From Pseudomonas thivervalensis (GTDB taxonomy: Bacteria > Pseudomonadota > Gammaproteobacteria > Pseudomonadales > Pseudomonadaceae): a stretch of 64,000 bases of DNA. Of this stretch, positions 8,668 through 16,700 are shown one piece after another. The stretch covers positions 1-64,000 of the forward strand of contig NZ_LHVE01000006.1 in assembly GCF_001269655.1 (NCBI RefSeq). Direction: 5' to 3'. Under the pieces are notes generated by a model. The model worked only from the letters and a program-made list of their open reading frames with translations, was not told the origin of the DNA and ran no database searches. The position numbers and the translations under genes are program-made. Every line of letters begins with the position of its first letter. Position 1 is the first letter of the stretch.

Positions 8668-8795
8668 GTCGCCTCCTTTGATCGCAGTGTTTGGTGGGCA
8701 AGACCGCAGCCCCGCCGGATGTCCCCTTTATCACGGGACATAGATTAAGAACCGGATAAAGCGTTCGGGGTTCGTTTTTTCTTGAGGGGGCCGCC

Positions 8796-8884
8796 ATCGC
8801 GAGCAAGCTCCCACATTTGGATTTCAGTAAACACAAATGCCTGTGTCCACCTGGATTCCCTGTGGGAGCGAGCTTGCTCGCGAT
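8796..8884. repeat. Paired REP element, type B (TGTGGGAGCGAGC)
   Basis: Two inverted copies of the TGTGGGAGC(GA)GCTTGCTCGCGAT motif (8796-8815 and 8861-8884) flank a 45-base spacer containing AAACACAAATGCCTG. The spacer resembles those of the cluster at 42574-42782, so spacer and arms move as one unit (REPIN-like). It lies between the 5' end of the glucosidase gene and the 3' end of the TetR gene. Confidence 0.85.
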
Positions 8885-8893
8885 AGCGGTGGC

Positions 8894-9517
8894 TCAGCTT
8901 GAAGAGGTGTCGACGGACCTGGCCACCATCGCAACAATGCTGACCAGCAGCTCGTCCTTCGCCTCGTCAGCGCTGATTTCCCCGCTAGCAGCGGCGTTGG
9001 ACAGTGCCTCGGCCGCCCCCAGCATCGCCCGCAAACCGGCCTGGGTGATGCCCTTGGTGCCAGCGAACGGCTCCAGCACCGCGCGGCACTTGTCGAGGAA
9101 AATCCCCTCGTATTCGCCCTTGATGCGCGCAAGCTCCGGCGAGCTGGTCAAGGCCGCGATCACCCCGGGAATCTCCCGGCCTTGCAGCAGCACACACTCG
9201 ACGTAGGAAGAAGCGATCACCGCTGCCCGGCTTTGCAGAGTGGCGTCGCTGGTCTCCAGGGCTGCGTCCATCAGCGCCGTCTGACGGGCGTCGAAATCCT
9301 GGTAAAGCGCCGCCAACAGCCCGGATCGGGTGATGAAATGATCGTAGACGATGGGCTTGGTCACCCCCGCCTGGTCCGCCAGCCGGGCCAACGTCAGGGC
9401 GTCGCTGCCCTCCTCGCGCACCAGGCGCCAGGCGACCTCCAGCAATTGGCGCTGCCGGTCCTGCCGGGACAAACGACGACGAGGTGAAGGCGGCGAATGT
9501 TCATCGATGCTTGACAT
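8894..9517 (-). CDS. TetR/AcrR family transcriptional regulator
   Basis: A 207-residue regulator with an N-terminal TetR helix-turn-helix (LTLARLADQAGVTKPIVYDHF, about residues 41-61) and a ligand-binding C-terminal half with LQSRAAVIASSYVECVL. It is transcribed divergently from the oxidoreductase at 9600, with 82 bases between the two starts containing repeated GTAACTTA boxes. It most likely represses that gene and itself; the inducer is unknown. Confidence 0.9.
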   Translation of the reverse strand: MSSIDEHSPPSPRRRLSRQDRQRQLLEVAWRLVREEGSDALTLARLADQAGVTKPIVYDHFITRSGLLAALYQDFDARQTALMDAALETSDATLQSRAAVIASSYVECVLLQGREIPGVIAALTSSPELARIKGEYEGIFLDKCRAVLEPFAGTKGITQAGLRAMLGAAEALSNAAASGEISADEAKDELLVSIVAMVARSVDTSSS

Positions 9518-9518
9518 G

Positions 9519-9557
9519 CTAACTTTACCAACCGTAACTTACTAAGCGTAACTTAAG
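9519..9557. promoter_or_regulatory. Putative TetR operator: repeated TAACTTA boxes
   Basis: Three related boxes occur between the divergent genes: CTAACTTTA (9519), GTAACTTA (9534) and GTAACTTA (9548), spaced 14-15 bases apart. A 9-base palindrome CTTACTAAG (9538-9546) spans two of them. Such boxes next to a TetR gene are typical operator candidates. Binding by the adjacent regulator is inference. Confidence 0.45.
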
Positions 9558-9599
9558 CATACCTGTCTTCAAGACCTCATGACCAGAAGGAGTTTCGCC

Positions 9600-10229
9600 A
9601 TGCATGCACTCATCGTTGTGGCTCACCACGATCCGCGCTCCCTCACCCATAGCCTGGCCGGGAAAATCGCCGAGGGCATCACCCGCGCCAACCCCGCCGA
9701 TACGTTCGAAATCGCCGACCTCGCCGCTGAAGGGTTCGATCCGCGCTTCGGCTTTGCCGACCATGCGGTGCACCACCGCGAAGCCCTGCCGCCTGCCGAT
9801 GTGCTGGCCGAACAAGCCAGGATCGACCGGGCCGACACGCTGGTATTGGTCTATCCGATTTACTGGTGGTCCATGCCAGCGTTGCTCAAAGGCTGGATCG
9901 ACCGGGTATTTTCCAATGGCTGGGCGTTCGATTTCAGCCTCGACAAGCCGTTTGTCCAGAAGCTGCAGCGCTTGCGCGTCCACTTGGTGGGAGTCGGTGG
10001 TGCCGATGCCGGCAGTTTCCAGCGCCATGGCTACGACGAGGCAATGACCACGCAGATCGACCATGGCATTTTCGGTTATTGCGGCGCCCAAGTGGTGAGT
10101 TCCCAGCGCTTGCTCGACTCGGAAACCGCCGATCCGCACGTGCACTTGCAGGCCGCCGGCGCTATCGGCCAACGGTTGTTCGCAACGGTCGATGAATCCA
10201 CGCATGCGCCTACTACTGCATGCGCCTGA
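9600..10229 (+). CDS. NAD(P)H-dependent flavin oxidoreductase (quinone reductase-like)
   Basis: This 209-residue protein is of the flavodoxin-like NAD(P)H dehydrogenase (quinone) family. Diagnostic parts are MHALIVVAHHDPRSLT at the N-terminus (flavin phosphate region), LVLVYPIYWWSMPALLKGWID (the family's YP-WW-MPA motif) and VFSNGWAFD. Members transfer two electrons from NAD(P)H to quinones or similar electrophiles and act in the cytoplasm. The ATG at 9600 follows AGAAGGAG; an in-frame codon at 9579 overlaps that site and is less likely. It is divergent from a TetR gene that probably controls it. Confidence 0.9.
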   Translation: MHALIVVAHHDPRSLTHSLAGKIAEGITRANPADTFEIADLAAEGFDPRFGFADHAVHHREALPPADVLAEQARIDRADTLVLVYPIYWWSMPALLKGWIDRVFSNGWAFDFSLDKPFVQKLQRLRVHLVGVGGADAGSFQRHGYDEAMTTQIDHGIFGYCGAQVVSSQRLLDSETADPHVHLQAAGAIGQRLFATVDESTHAPTTACA

Positions 10230-10231
10230 TC

Positions 10232-11794
10232 TCAGAGTGCGCGACCACGGGCGGCCGACAACGTCGCGTCACGCCCGTAGATGTCCGGGATGTACACCGC
10301 CTGGCCCTGGCTGTCTGCCTGTGCTGTCCAGTAGCCGAGCAGGATCGGCACAGGCCGGGCCAGCCTGAATTCATGGGTCGACTCGCTGGCCAGCAAGGTG
10401 TCGGTGCGCGCCCGTTCGGCCGGGCTGACCAGCAGGTCGCGCAGGTGCATCACCTGCTCGATTCGCACGCAGCCTGAGCTGAAAGCCCGCGGGCCTTTGC
10501 TGAACAACGCCTGGCTCGGTGTGTCGTGCAGGTACACAGAGAATGGATTGGGAAAGCGGATCGCCATTTTGCCCAACGGGTTCTTCGGGCCCGGATCCTG
10601 GCGCAGCATGAGGTTGCCCGGGTGCTCCCAATCGATGTCCTCCGCCAGCAACGGCAGGCCATCGCTGTCGAGGATCCGCAGGTTATGGCGGGCGAGGAAC
10701 TCTGGATCTCGGCGGATCTCGGGCAGTTTATCTTCACGCATGATGGTCGGCGGAATGGTCCAGGTCGGGTTGAGCGTCAGCCGAGTGACATGGGATTTGA
10801 GCAATGGCGTCTGCCGTTGCGCCCGGCCCACCTGGGTACGGGTCTGCCAGACTGGCGCGCCGCCCCGGTAAACCGTCAACTGCGCCGCCGCCACGTTGAC
10901 CAGGACGCTGTCGGTTTCCACGTCCTGGGCCAGCCAGCGCATGCGTTCCAGGTTGATGCGCAATTGCTCGCGGCGCATGGCCGGGCTGATGTTCAGCTCG
11001 GTGACGGTCCACGGCCCGACCACACCATCGGCCTGCAGCGAATGCCGGGCCTGGAAGCTCTTCATGGCGTCCACCAGCATGGGGCTGTAGTGCTCGTCAC
11101 TCACTTGCGGCGGCGTACTCAGGTAACCCTCGTTGAACAGCCGCTGGGCCAGGGCCGGTACGCGAGCGTCCTGTTTGTCCGGTTGCAGCAACGGCCCGCC
11201 TGGCACGGCTTGCCATTCGGCTAACGGCTGTTGCCGTAGCCGGGCATAGAGGCTGCGCAGGTTGCGATAGAGGTCCAGGTTCGGCCTGGCCTGCTCGAAG
11301 GCATCGGCCACGTTCTGCAAGCCCAGTCCGGCGATGGCCAGCACCACGGCCTGGTGATCCTGCGGTGGCGGGTTGGCTTTCCATACCGGTTCCAGCCGGT
11401 CTTGAGGCAGGTAACCGAAACGCAGGTCATGCAAGGCTCGCAAGTAACGTTGGCTGATGGCAATGTCGGCGCAATGAGCCCCTGGGGACGAACCCTCGGC
11501 CGGCAGGTTGTAGCGGGCCGGATCCAGGCCATCATCGGCCAGTTGTTGCAATTGGTCGTGCAACGCCAGTCGTCGTTCGTCGTCCGACCAGACGTCCTGG
11601 CCTGCGTTTTGCTGGTAGAACGCCTGCAAGTCGAGCAGCGTTGGAAAATCGACACCCACCGCAACGTCCGGGCACGCGACCGCCAATTGGGCCAAAGCGG
11701 CCTGCACGAGAGCCGGGTCGCTGTCCTCGGCTGTGGCGACCAATGGCGCAGTGAGCAATAAAAGGCTCAGGTAACATGCGGACTTTTTGAACAA
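10232..11794 (-). CDS. L,D-transpeptidase, YcbB/LdtD type, TTG start
   Basis: This periplasmic enzyme of about 520 residues forms 3-3 crosslinks or attaches partners to peptidoglycan. After a signal peptide (LFKKSACYLSLLLLTAPLVATAED) come a scaffold region, a peptidoglycan-binding domain (FQARHSLQADGVVGPWT) and a C-terminal YkuD domain with catalytic motif HDTPSQALFSKGPRAFSSGC followed by VR, including the active Cys. No ATG or GTG gives a sensible N-terminus. The TTG at 11794 sits eight bases after GGAGTAAAGCAG, so I chose it. A longer frame upstream runs through the divergent neighbour and is not coding. Confidence 0.9.
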   Translation of the reverse strand: MFKKSACYLSLLLLTAPLVATAEDSDPALVQAALAQLAVACPDVAVGVDFPTLLDLQAFYQQNAGQDVWSDDERRLALHDQLQQLADDGLDPARYNLPAEGSSPGAHCADIAISQRYLRALHDLRFGYLPQDRLEPVWKANPPPQDHQAVVLAIAGLGLQNVADAFEQARPNLDLYRNLRSLYARLRQQPLAEWQAVPGGPLLQPDKQDARVPALAQRLFNEGYLSTPPQVSDEHYSPMLVDAMKSFQARHSLQADGVVGPWTVTELNISPAMRREQLRINLERMRWLAQDVETDSVLVNVAAAQLTVYRGGAPVWQTRTQVGRAQRQTPLLKSHVTRLTLNPTWTIPPTIMREDKLPEIRRDPEFLARHNLRILDSDGLPLLAEDIDWEHPGNLMLRQDPGPKNPLGKMAIRFPNPFSVYLHDTPSQALFSKGPRAFSSGCVRIEQVMHLRDLLVSPAERARTDTLLASESTHEFRLARPVPILLGYWTAQADSQGQAVYIPDIYGRDATLSAARGRAL

Positions 11795-11860
11795 CTGCTT
11801 TACTCCAATCCATGGCCGTCTCGTTGACGGTGAATTTTGCGACAGGTACGACCCGCCATC

Positions 11861-12640
11861 ATGCAGACAAACACAATCGGACGGGATGCCGCTAACGAAC
11901 ACCACGCTGGAAACGCTTCGCCTGTACAAGGCTTTTTGCGCCGATTGTGCCTGGTCATGCTGGGCCTGGGCATCATTTGCAACCCGGCACTGGCCGAAAA
12001 AAAGGCGAAATCGCAAACGCTCTACAACAGCCTCGCCCACGCAGCGCCGGAACTCAATCCCCTGGCGCTGAAAAGTGCCTTGAGCGCCATGCAATGCGCG
12101 GTCGCCAATGGCGCCAGCCAGGCCCGTCACCTGGCGGTCATCGATTACTCGCAACCCTCCACGGCCCGGCGCCTGTGGATCTTCGACCTGCGTCAGAAAA
12201 AGCTGGTCTTGCGCGACCTGGTGGCCCACGGGCAGAAATCCGGGGAAAACTTCGCGACGCAATTTTCCAATCGCCTGGGCAGCTACCAGTCCAGCCTGGG
12301 CCTGTTTCGTACCCAGGAAAGCTATCAGGGCACCCACGGTTATTCGCTGCGCATGGACGGCCTGGAGCCGGGCTTCAATGACCTGGCCCGAGATCGGGCG
12401 ATCGTGATCCATGCCGCCGACTACGTGAACCCATTGTGGAGCGTGCGCCAGGGACGCATCGGGCGCAGCCAGGGCTGCCCTGCCGTACGCCCGCAAGTGG
12501 CGCGCCAGGTGATCGACAAGCTCAAGGGCGGTCAATTCATGTTTTCCTGGTACCCGGACCCGAGCTGGCTCAAGCGTTCGGCCTATCTCAACTGCAAGCC
12601 GCAACAGGTTGCCAGTATTCTTGCAACCAGCGGCAGTTAA
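11861..12640 (+). CDS. L,D-transpeptidase catalytic-domain protein (YkuD_2 type)
   Basis: This 259-residue protein has a hydrophobic leader (LRRLCLVMLGLGIICNPALAE) that indicates export. The catalytic region includes QSSLGLFRTQESYQGTHGYS, a His in IVIHAADYV, and GRIGRSQGCPAVRP with the nucleophile Cys. This SxGC pattern fits the second YkuD family of murein L,D-transpeptidase-like proteins. The ATG at 11861 is preferred; a TTG at 11837 in the same frame cannot be excluded. It is divergent from the larger L,D-transpeptidase, 66 bases apart, so both may share a control region. Confidence 0.85.
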   Translation: MQTNTIGRDAANEHHAGNASPVQGFLRRLCLVMLGLGIICNPALAEKKAKSQTLYNSLAHAAPELNPLALKSALSAMQCAVANGASQARHLAVIDYSQPSTARRLWIFDLRQKKLVLRDLVAHGQKSGENFATQFSNRLGSYQSSLGLFRTQESYQGTHGYSLRMDGLEPGFNDLARDRAIVIHAADYVNPLWSVRQGRIGRSQGCPAVRPQVARQVIDKLKGGQFMFSWYPDPSWLKRSAYLNCKPQQVASILATSGS

Positions 12641-12650
12641 GTAGTTCCTC

Positions 12651-12723
12651 TGTGGCGAGGGAGCTTGCTCCCGCTGGGCTGCGTAGCAGCCCAAATAGGG
12701 TGAGCTCGTCGCCCTCGCCACAG
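12651..12723. repeat. REP element, type A, degenerate right arm
   Basis: The left arm (12651-12675) is a perfect TGTGGCGAGGGAGCTTGCTC motif. The right arm (12696-12723) has decayed: only CCCTCGCCACA and GAGCTCG remain. The spacer has an inner inverted repeat GGGCTGCGTAGCAGCCC. It lies between two same-strand genes. Confidence 0.75.
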
Positions 12724-12769
12724 GGATGCGGTTAAAATGCCGGCCTTTCGAATCCCTGGCGTTGTCTGA

Positions 12770-13708
12770 ATGAATTGCGTAGCCCTTCAAACCCTTCACG
12801 ACCATTTGCTGACCGGCCTGGCATCGGTGCCGGAAGAAACCCGCCGCCTGTTCCATGGCCGCGGGCGCTGCTGGCCGGGGCTGGAGCAGGTCACGGTCGA
12901 TTGGTTGCAAGGGGTGGTGCTGGTCTCGCTGTTCAAGGAACCGGAGCCCGAGCAACTGGACGGGTTGATCGCGACACTGCTGGCGCTGACGTCGTCACCG
13001 GCCTGGCAACACAGCAAGGCCCATACACTCGCCGTGCAGCATCGCTACCTGCCACAAAGTCTCACCCAATGGCTGGTGGGCGAGCCCATTGACGAATGGA
13101 CCCTGACCGAAGGCGGCCTGCATTACCGGATCGACCTGGGCAAGAAGCAGAACAACGGCCTGTTCCTCGACATGCGCTACGGTCGCGACTGGGTGCGAGC
13201 CAGTGCCCATGGCAAACGGGTGCTGAACCTGTTCGCCTATACCTGCGGCTTCTCGGTGGCGGCCATTGCCGGCGGCGCGCAGCATGTGGTCAACCTGGAC
13301 ATGTCCCGTGCGGCCCTGAGTCGCGGCCGTGACAACCATCGGCTGAACGGCCACGACCTGAGCCAGGTGAGCTTCCTCGGCCACGACCTGTTCAAGTCGT
13401 GGGGCAAGGTGATCAACAGCGGCCCGTACGACCTGGTGATCATCGATCCGCCCACCTTCCAGAAAGGCAGCTTCCTGTTGACCAAGGATTACCAGCGGGT
13501 ATTGCGTCGCCTGCCGGAACTGCTGGCCGCCCATGGTACGGTCCTGGCGTGCAGCAACGACCCGGCCACCGGCCCGGACTTCCTCATCGACGGTGTTACC
13601 CGCGAAGCGCCCGGGCTGGTGTTCGAGGCGCGCCTGGACAATCCACCGGAGTTTCCTGACATCGACCTGGAATGCGGCCTGAAGGCGCTGGTCTTCAAGG
13701 CGACGTAG
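12770..13708 (+). CDS. Class I SAM-dependent methyltransferase (RlmI/RlmK-like)
   Basis: A 312-residue protein whose C-terminal two-thirds is a Rossmann methyltransferase: NGLFLDMRYGRDWVR, motif I VLNLFAYTCGFSVAAIAGG, acidic residue after motif I in VVNLDMSRAALSR, and motif IV LVIIDPPTFQKG. The layout resembles bacterial 23S rRNA cytosine-C5 / guanine-N2 methyltransferases of the RlmI/RlmK type, but without the PUA domain. An RNA substrate is therefore likely but not shown. It is convergent with the LRR protein gene 13 bases away. Confidence 0.85.
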   Translation: MNCVALQTLHDHLLTGLASVPEETRRLFHGRGRCWPGLEQVTVDWLQGVVLVSLFKEPEPEQLDGLIATLLALTSSPAWQHSKAHTLAVQHRYLPQSLTQWLVGEPIDEWTLTEGGLHYRIDLGKKQNNGLFLDMRYGRDWVRASAHGKRVLNLFAYTCGFSVAAIAGGAQHVVNLDMSRAALSRGRDNHRLNGHDLSQVSFLGHDLFKSWGKVINSGPYDLVIIDPPTFQKGSFLLTKDYQRVLRRLPELLAAHGTVLACSNDPATGPDFLIDGVTREAPGLVFEARLDNPPEFPDIDLECGLKALVFKAT

Positions 13709-13721
13709 CCCGGAAATCGGG

Positions 13722-16700
13722 TTATAGCGATCCCGGTGCCCACCACGGGCTGACCAGCCCCGAGGTGATGCGCCGCACCAGCGCCTCGACCTCACGGCTC
13801 TTGACCGAGCGGTAGATCGCCATGGTCCGCCGCAGTTGATCTTCGGTAAGCATCACCGGCTGCCCTGTCGCCCAATCCACATCCGCCACGGCCTCTAGCC
13901 CCACGCGGTGCCAGACGATCCGGTCGCCTTGGGTGACGGACTCCAACGGGCTGGGCAGGTTGGCGTCCGGCTGCGCCAGGTTGTCCAGCATGACTTGGGG
14001 CCAGCGGGACGGATTCACCGGCTCGCTGAAGGCATCCACCAGATCGTCATCCAGTGTTTCCCAGAAGGCCAGCCCTTCGGACCAGTCGCGGGACATCAAC
14101 CCCAGGTAGGGCCGCCAGGTCATTTCTCCCACCCGCGGGGTTTGGTCGTTGCTGTTGAAGGTGTCCTGGGCATCGCTGAGCCAGTCAATGAACGCGTCAC
14201 GGGTCATGTGCACCTGGCGCTGCGCGAGGTCAGGGTAGCGCTCCGTCAATGCATGGTTCCAATAGGCGTAATGCTCGGCCAGGAAACTTGCATAGGGCAC
14301 GCCGCCTCGCGCGAGGCGCGCACGCATCACCGATTCGAACAAGGTGAAGTGCATTTCCAACTCAGCCAGGTCCGGCGCCTGCCGGTCCAGGATGCGGGCT
14401 TGCAGACGGGTGCGCAGTTGCCCCAGTTGCTGGTTGAAATCGCCCACCAGCATCGGCAGCGGGTCGTGAGCGTTCTGGTAGCCGATATAGTGCTGCAAGA
14501 CCGCGGCCGCTCTCTGGCGATCACCGAAAGACAGCCCGACAGGCGTCTGGGCATCGGTGTTGCGAATGCCGGCCGAGAACCAGTCGATGAAACTTCGCAT
14601 CCCGGGATCGTCGCGGGCAACTTCCAACGCCCTCTGGAGGCTGGGAGAAATGTACAGCCAGTCATCGACGGTGTACTGGAACGACTCGGGGTAGATGGCG
14701 CGAAGGGCCTGGATCTGAACACTGGGCAATGGATTATCGTCGAGCCATAAGCCCAGCGAGTCCCGATCTGGCAAGCGGTTGAGCGAGGGAAGCAAGTCAT
14801 CCTGGATATTGCTGATGCGGTTGCTTCGAAGATCAAGGATGAACATATCGGATGAGTGCCTGGACAGCACCGCCAACGCCAACGCGGGCACCCGATCCAG
14901 CCCGGTCCTGGCCAATTCCAGCTCATACAGGCTCGTCAGCTCCGGCAGGTCCGGCAAGTCCCTGCAATTGTTTTCGCTCAGCCGCAGGTCCTCCAGGCCC
15001 GTCGCGGTACGCAGGAACGCACTGCCCTCCTCATCCAGGCGCAGGCCACAGCGCGACAGATCCAGCGCCCGCAAGTCCGGCAACCGGGTCAGTGCCTGCA
15101 ATTGCTCGGGCGTGAAATGCAGGTTTTCGGCCCATACCACTTCACGCAGCGCCGGCAACGCGGCCAGGCTGTCGATGGCGGCAATCAGCTCTGCACTGGC
15201 TCCCGTTTCCGGGCCGCTACTGATTCCTGACAAGCCCAGGGTCCATATCTGGCTAGGGGGTTCAGCACCGGTCAATGGCGCGAAGGCATTCGCGTGAAGA
15301 TGGAGCGGATTGCTGTCCATCGACAGTTCCACCAGCGAACGTAACTCGCCTGCGGCCACCGGGACCGTGGTGAGATGATTACCCGGCAGGTTCAACGTAT
15401 CGATGTTGGGGAACAGCCTGAGAAAGTCCGAAGGGTCCTCGCTCAGGCCCATATGGCTGAGCATCAACGAGCGGATATGTTCGAAACGTGCATTGATGGG
15501 TGGTAACCGACCGATGTCGAAAGAACCCAGGCGCAATGCCTGCTCGCTGCCCTCGCGTCCCGGATCAGGTGCACGCCGCCAAGCCCGCCGGAGCTCCCTG
15601 GCAACGCCATTGCGTTGCGCAAGCAGGGTCTCACGGTCGTACTGCTGTTCGTTAGGGTGGTGGAAACCCTCATGGTCCGCCCACTGGCGCAGCCCATCGT
15701 CCAACGCGGTCCATTCGTTTTCCAACCGGCCTACCAGATCGCCCAGGCTGATGCCTTCGCGCTCGGCCTGTTCCGTCAGGCTCGCCCGTAGCTGTACGAG
15801 ACTATTTCCGCCATGGCTGGGATAGAGCCGCTCGAGGCGTTGTTCCAGGCTGCCGCGCCAATCCTGCAGCGGCAGCCTGCCACGGCCGCTGAGGGGATAC
15901 ACCAAATGCCCGTTCAACCATTGCGGCCGAGACCCGACGCTGCCCAGTCGCTTCATCGACAGGTACGGACGCAGACCTTGCCGGTCATCCAGGGCCTGGG
16001 CAAGCAACTGGGAGCGGAGCTCATCGGCCTCCCAGATGTTCAAGCCCAGCGCCTGGCGGGCGTCGTCCGACAACGCCCGCAGCAGCGCCTCCTCCAGGCT
16101 CATGGCCCCTGCCAGTTCTTCGCCGGTTTCGTCAAAGGGGCGGTACATTTCGCCTTCCTGGCGAATGGTTTTCAAGGGGCCTTGCTCCCCCACCGTTATC
16201 GGGTCGTGCAGCTCGCGCAACCACAGGCGCAAGTGCACCTGAGCTTGCAAGCTGGGCGCATTGCCTAGCAGCCCCATGACGATACGGTCGCGGTCCACGG
16301 TGCTTTCGCCCCGCTCCAGGGCACGCAGGGCACGGGTCAGGCGCAGCTCGCGCAAAGCTTCGGCGCACTGCTTGCCGAGGTTTTCAGCCACCTTGCCTTC
16401 GAGCAAGCGCAACCGGTCATGACCTGACACTTCATGGACCAATTCATTGGCGATGGAGTCGGGCAAGTTGGGGAACGTTCGGGTCAGCACAGTGGCCAAT
16501 GGATCACGCCCGGCACGACGGGCCATGGCCGCCGTCACTCGCGTGGCATTACGCTCCAGGTACCCGGCCCAGCGCCCGGCCAACAAGCGGCTGCGCTCCA
16601 GTGGGCGCAGGCCGAAACTGCGTTGCCCCAGCAGCACGCTCTGCTCGTCCAGGCTCAAGCTTCCGAGGATGCGTGCCGCCCAGGCGTCGTGTTCCAGGTC

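Noticed and set aside
12770..13708. Assignment as RlmI or RlmK by name
   Set aside because: The catalytic domain fits, but the PUA domain is absent and the target base cannot be told from sequence, so no symbol is given.
13722..14900. NEL-type E3 ubiquitin ligase domain at the C-terminus of the LRR protein
   Set aside because: No cysteine is present in the last roughly 413 residues, and the expected Cys-containing loop is not seen.
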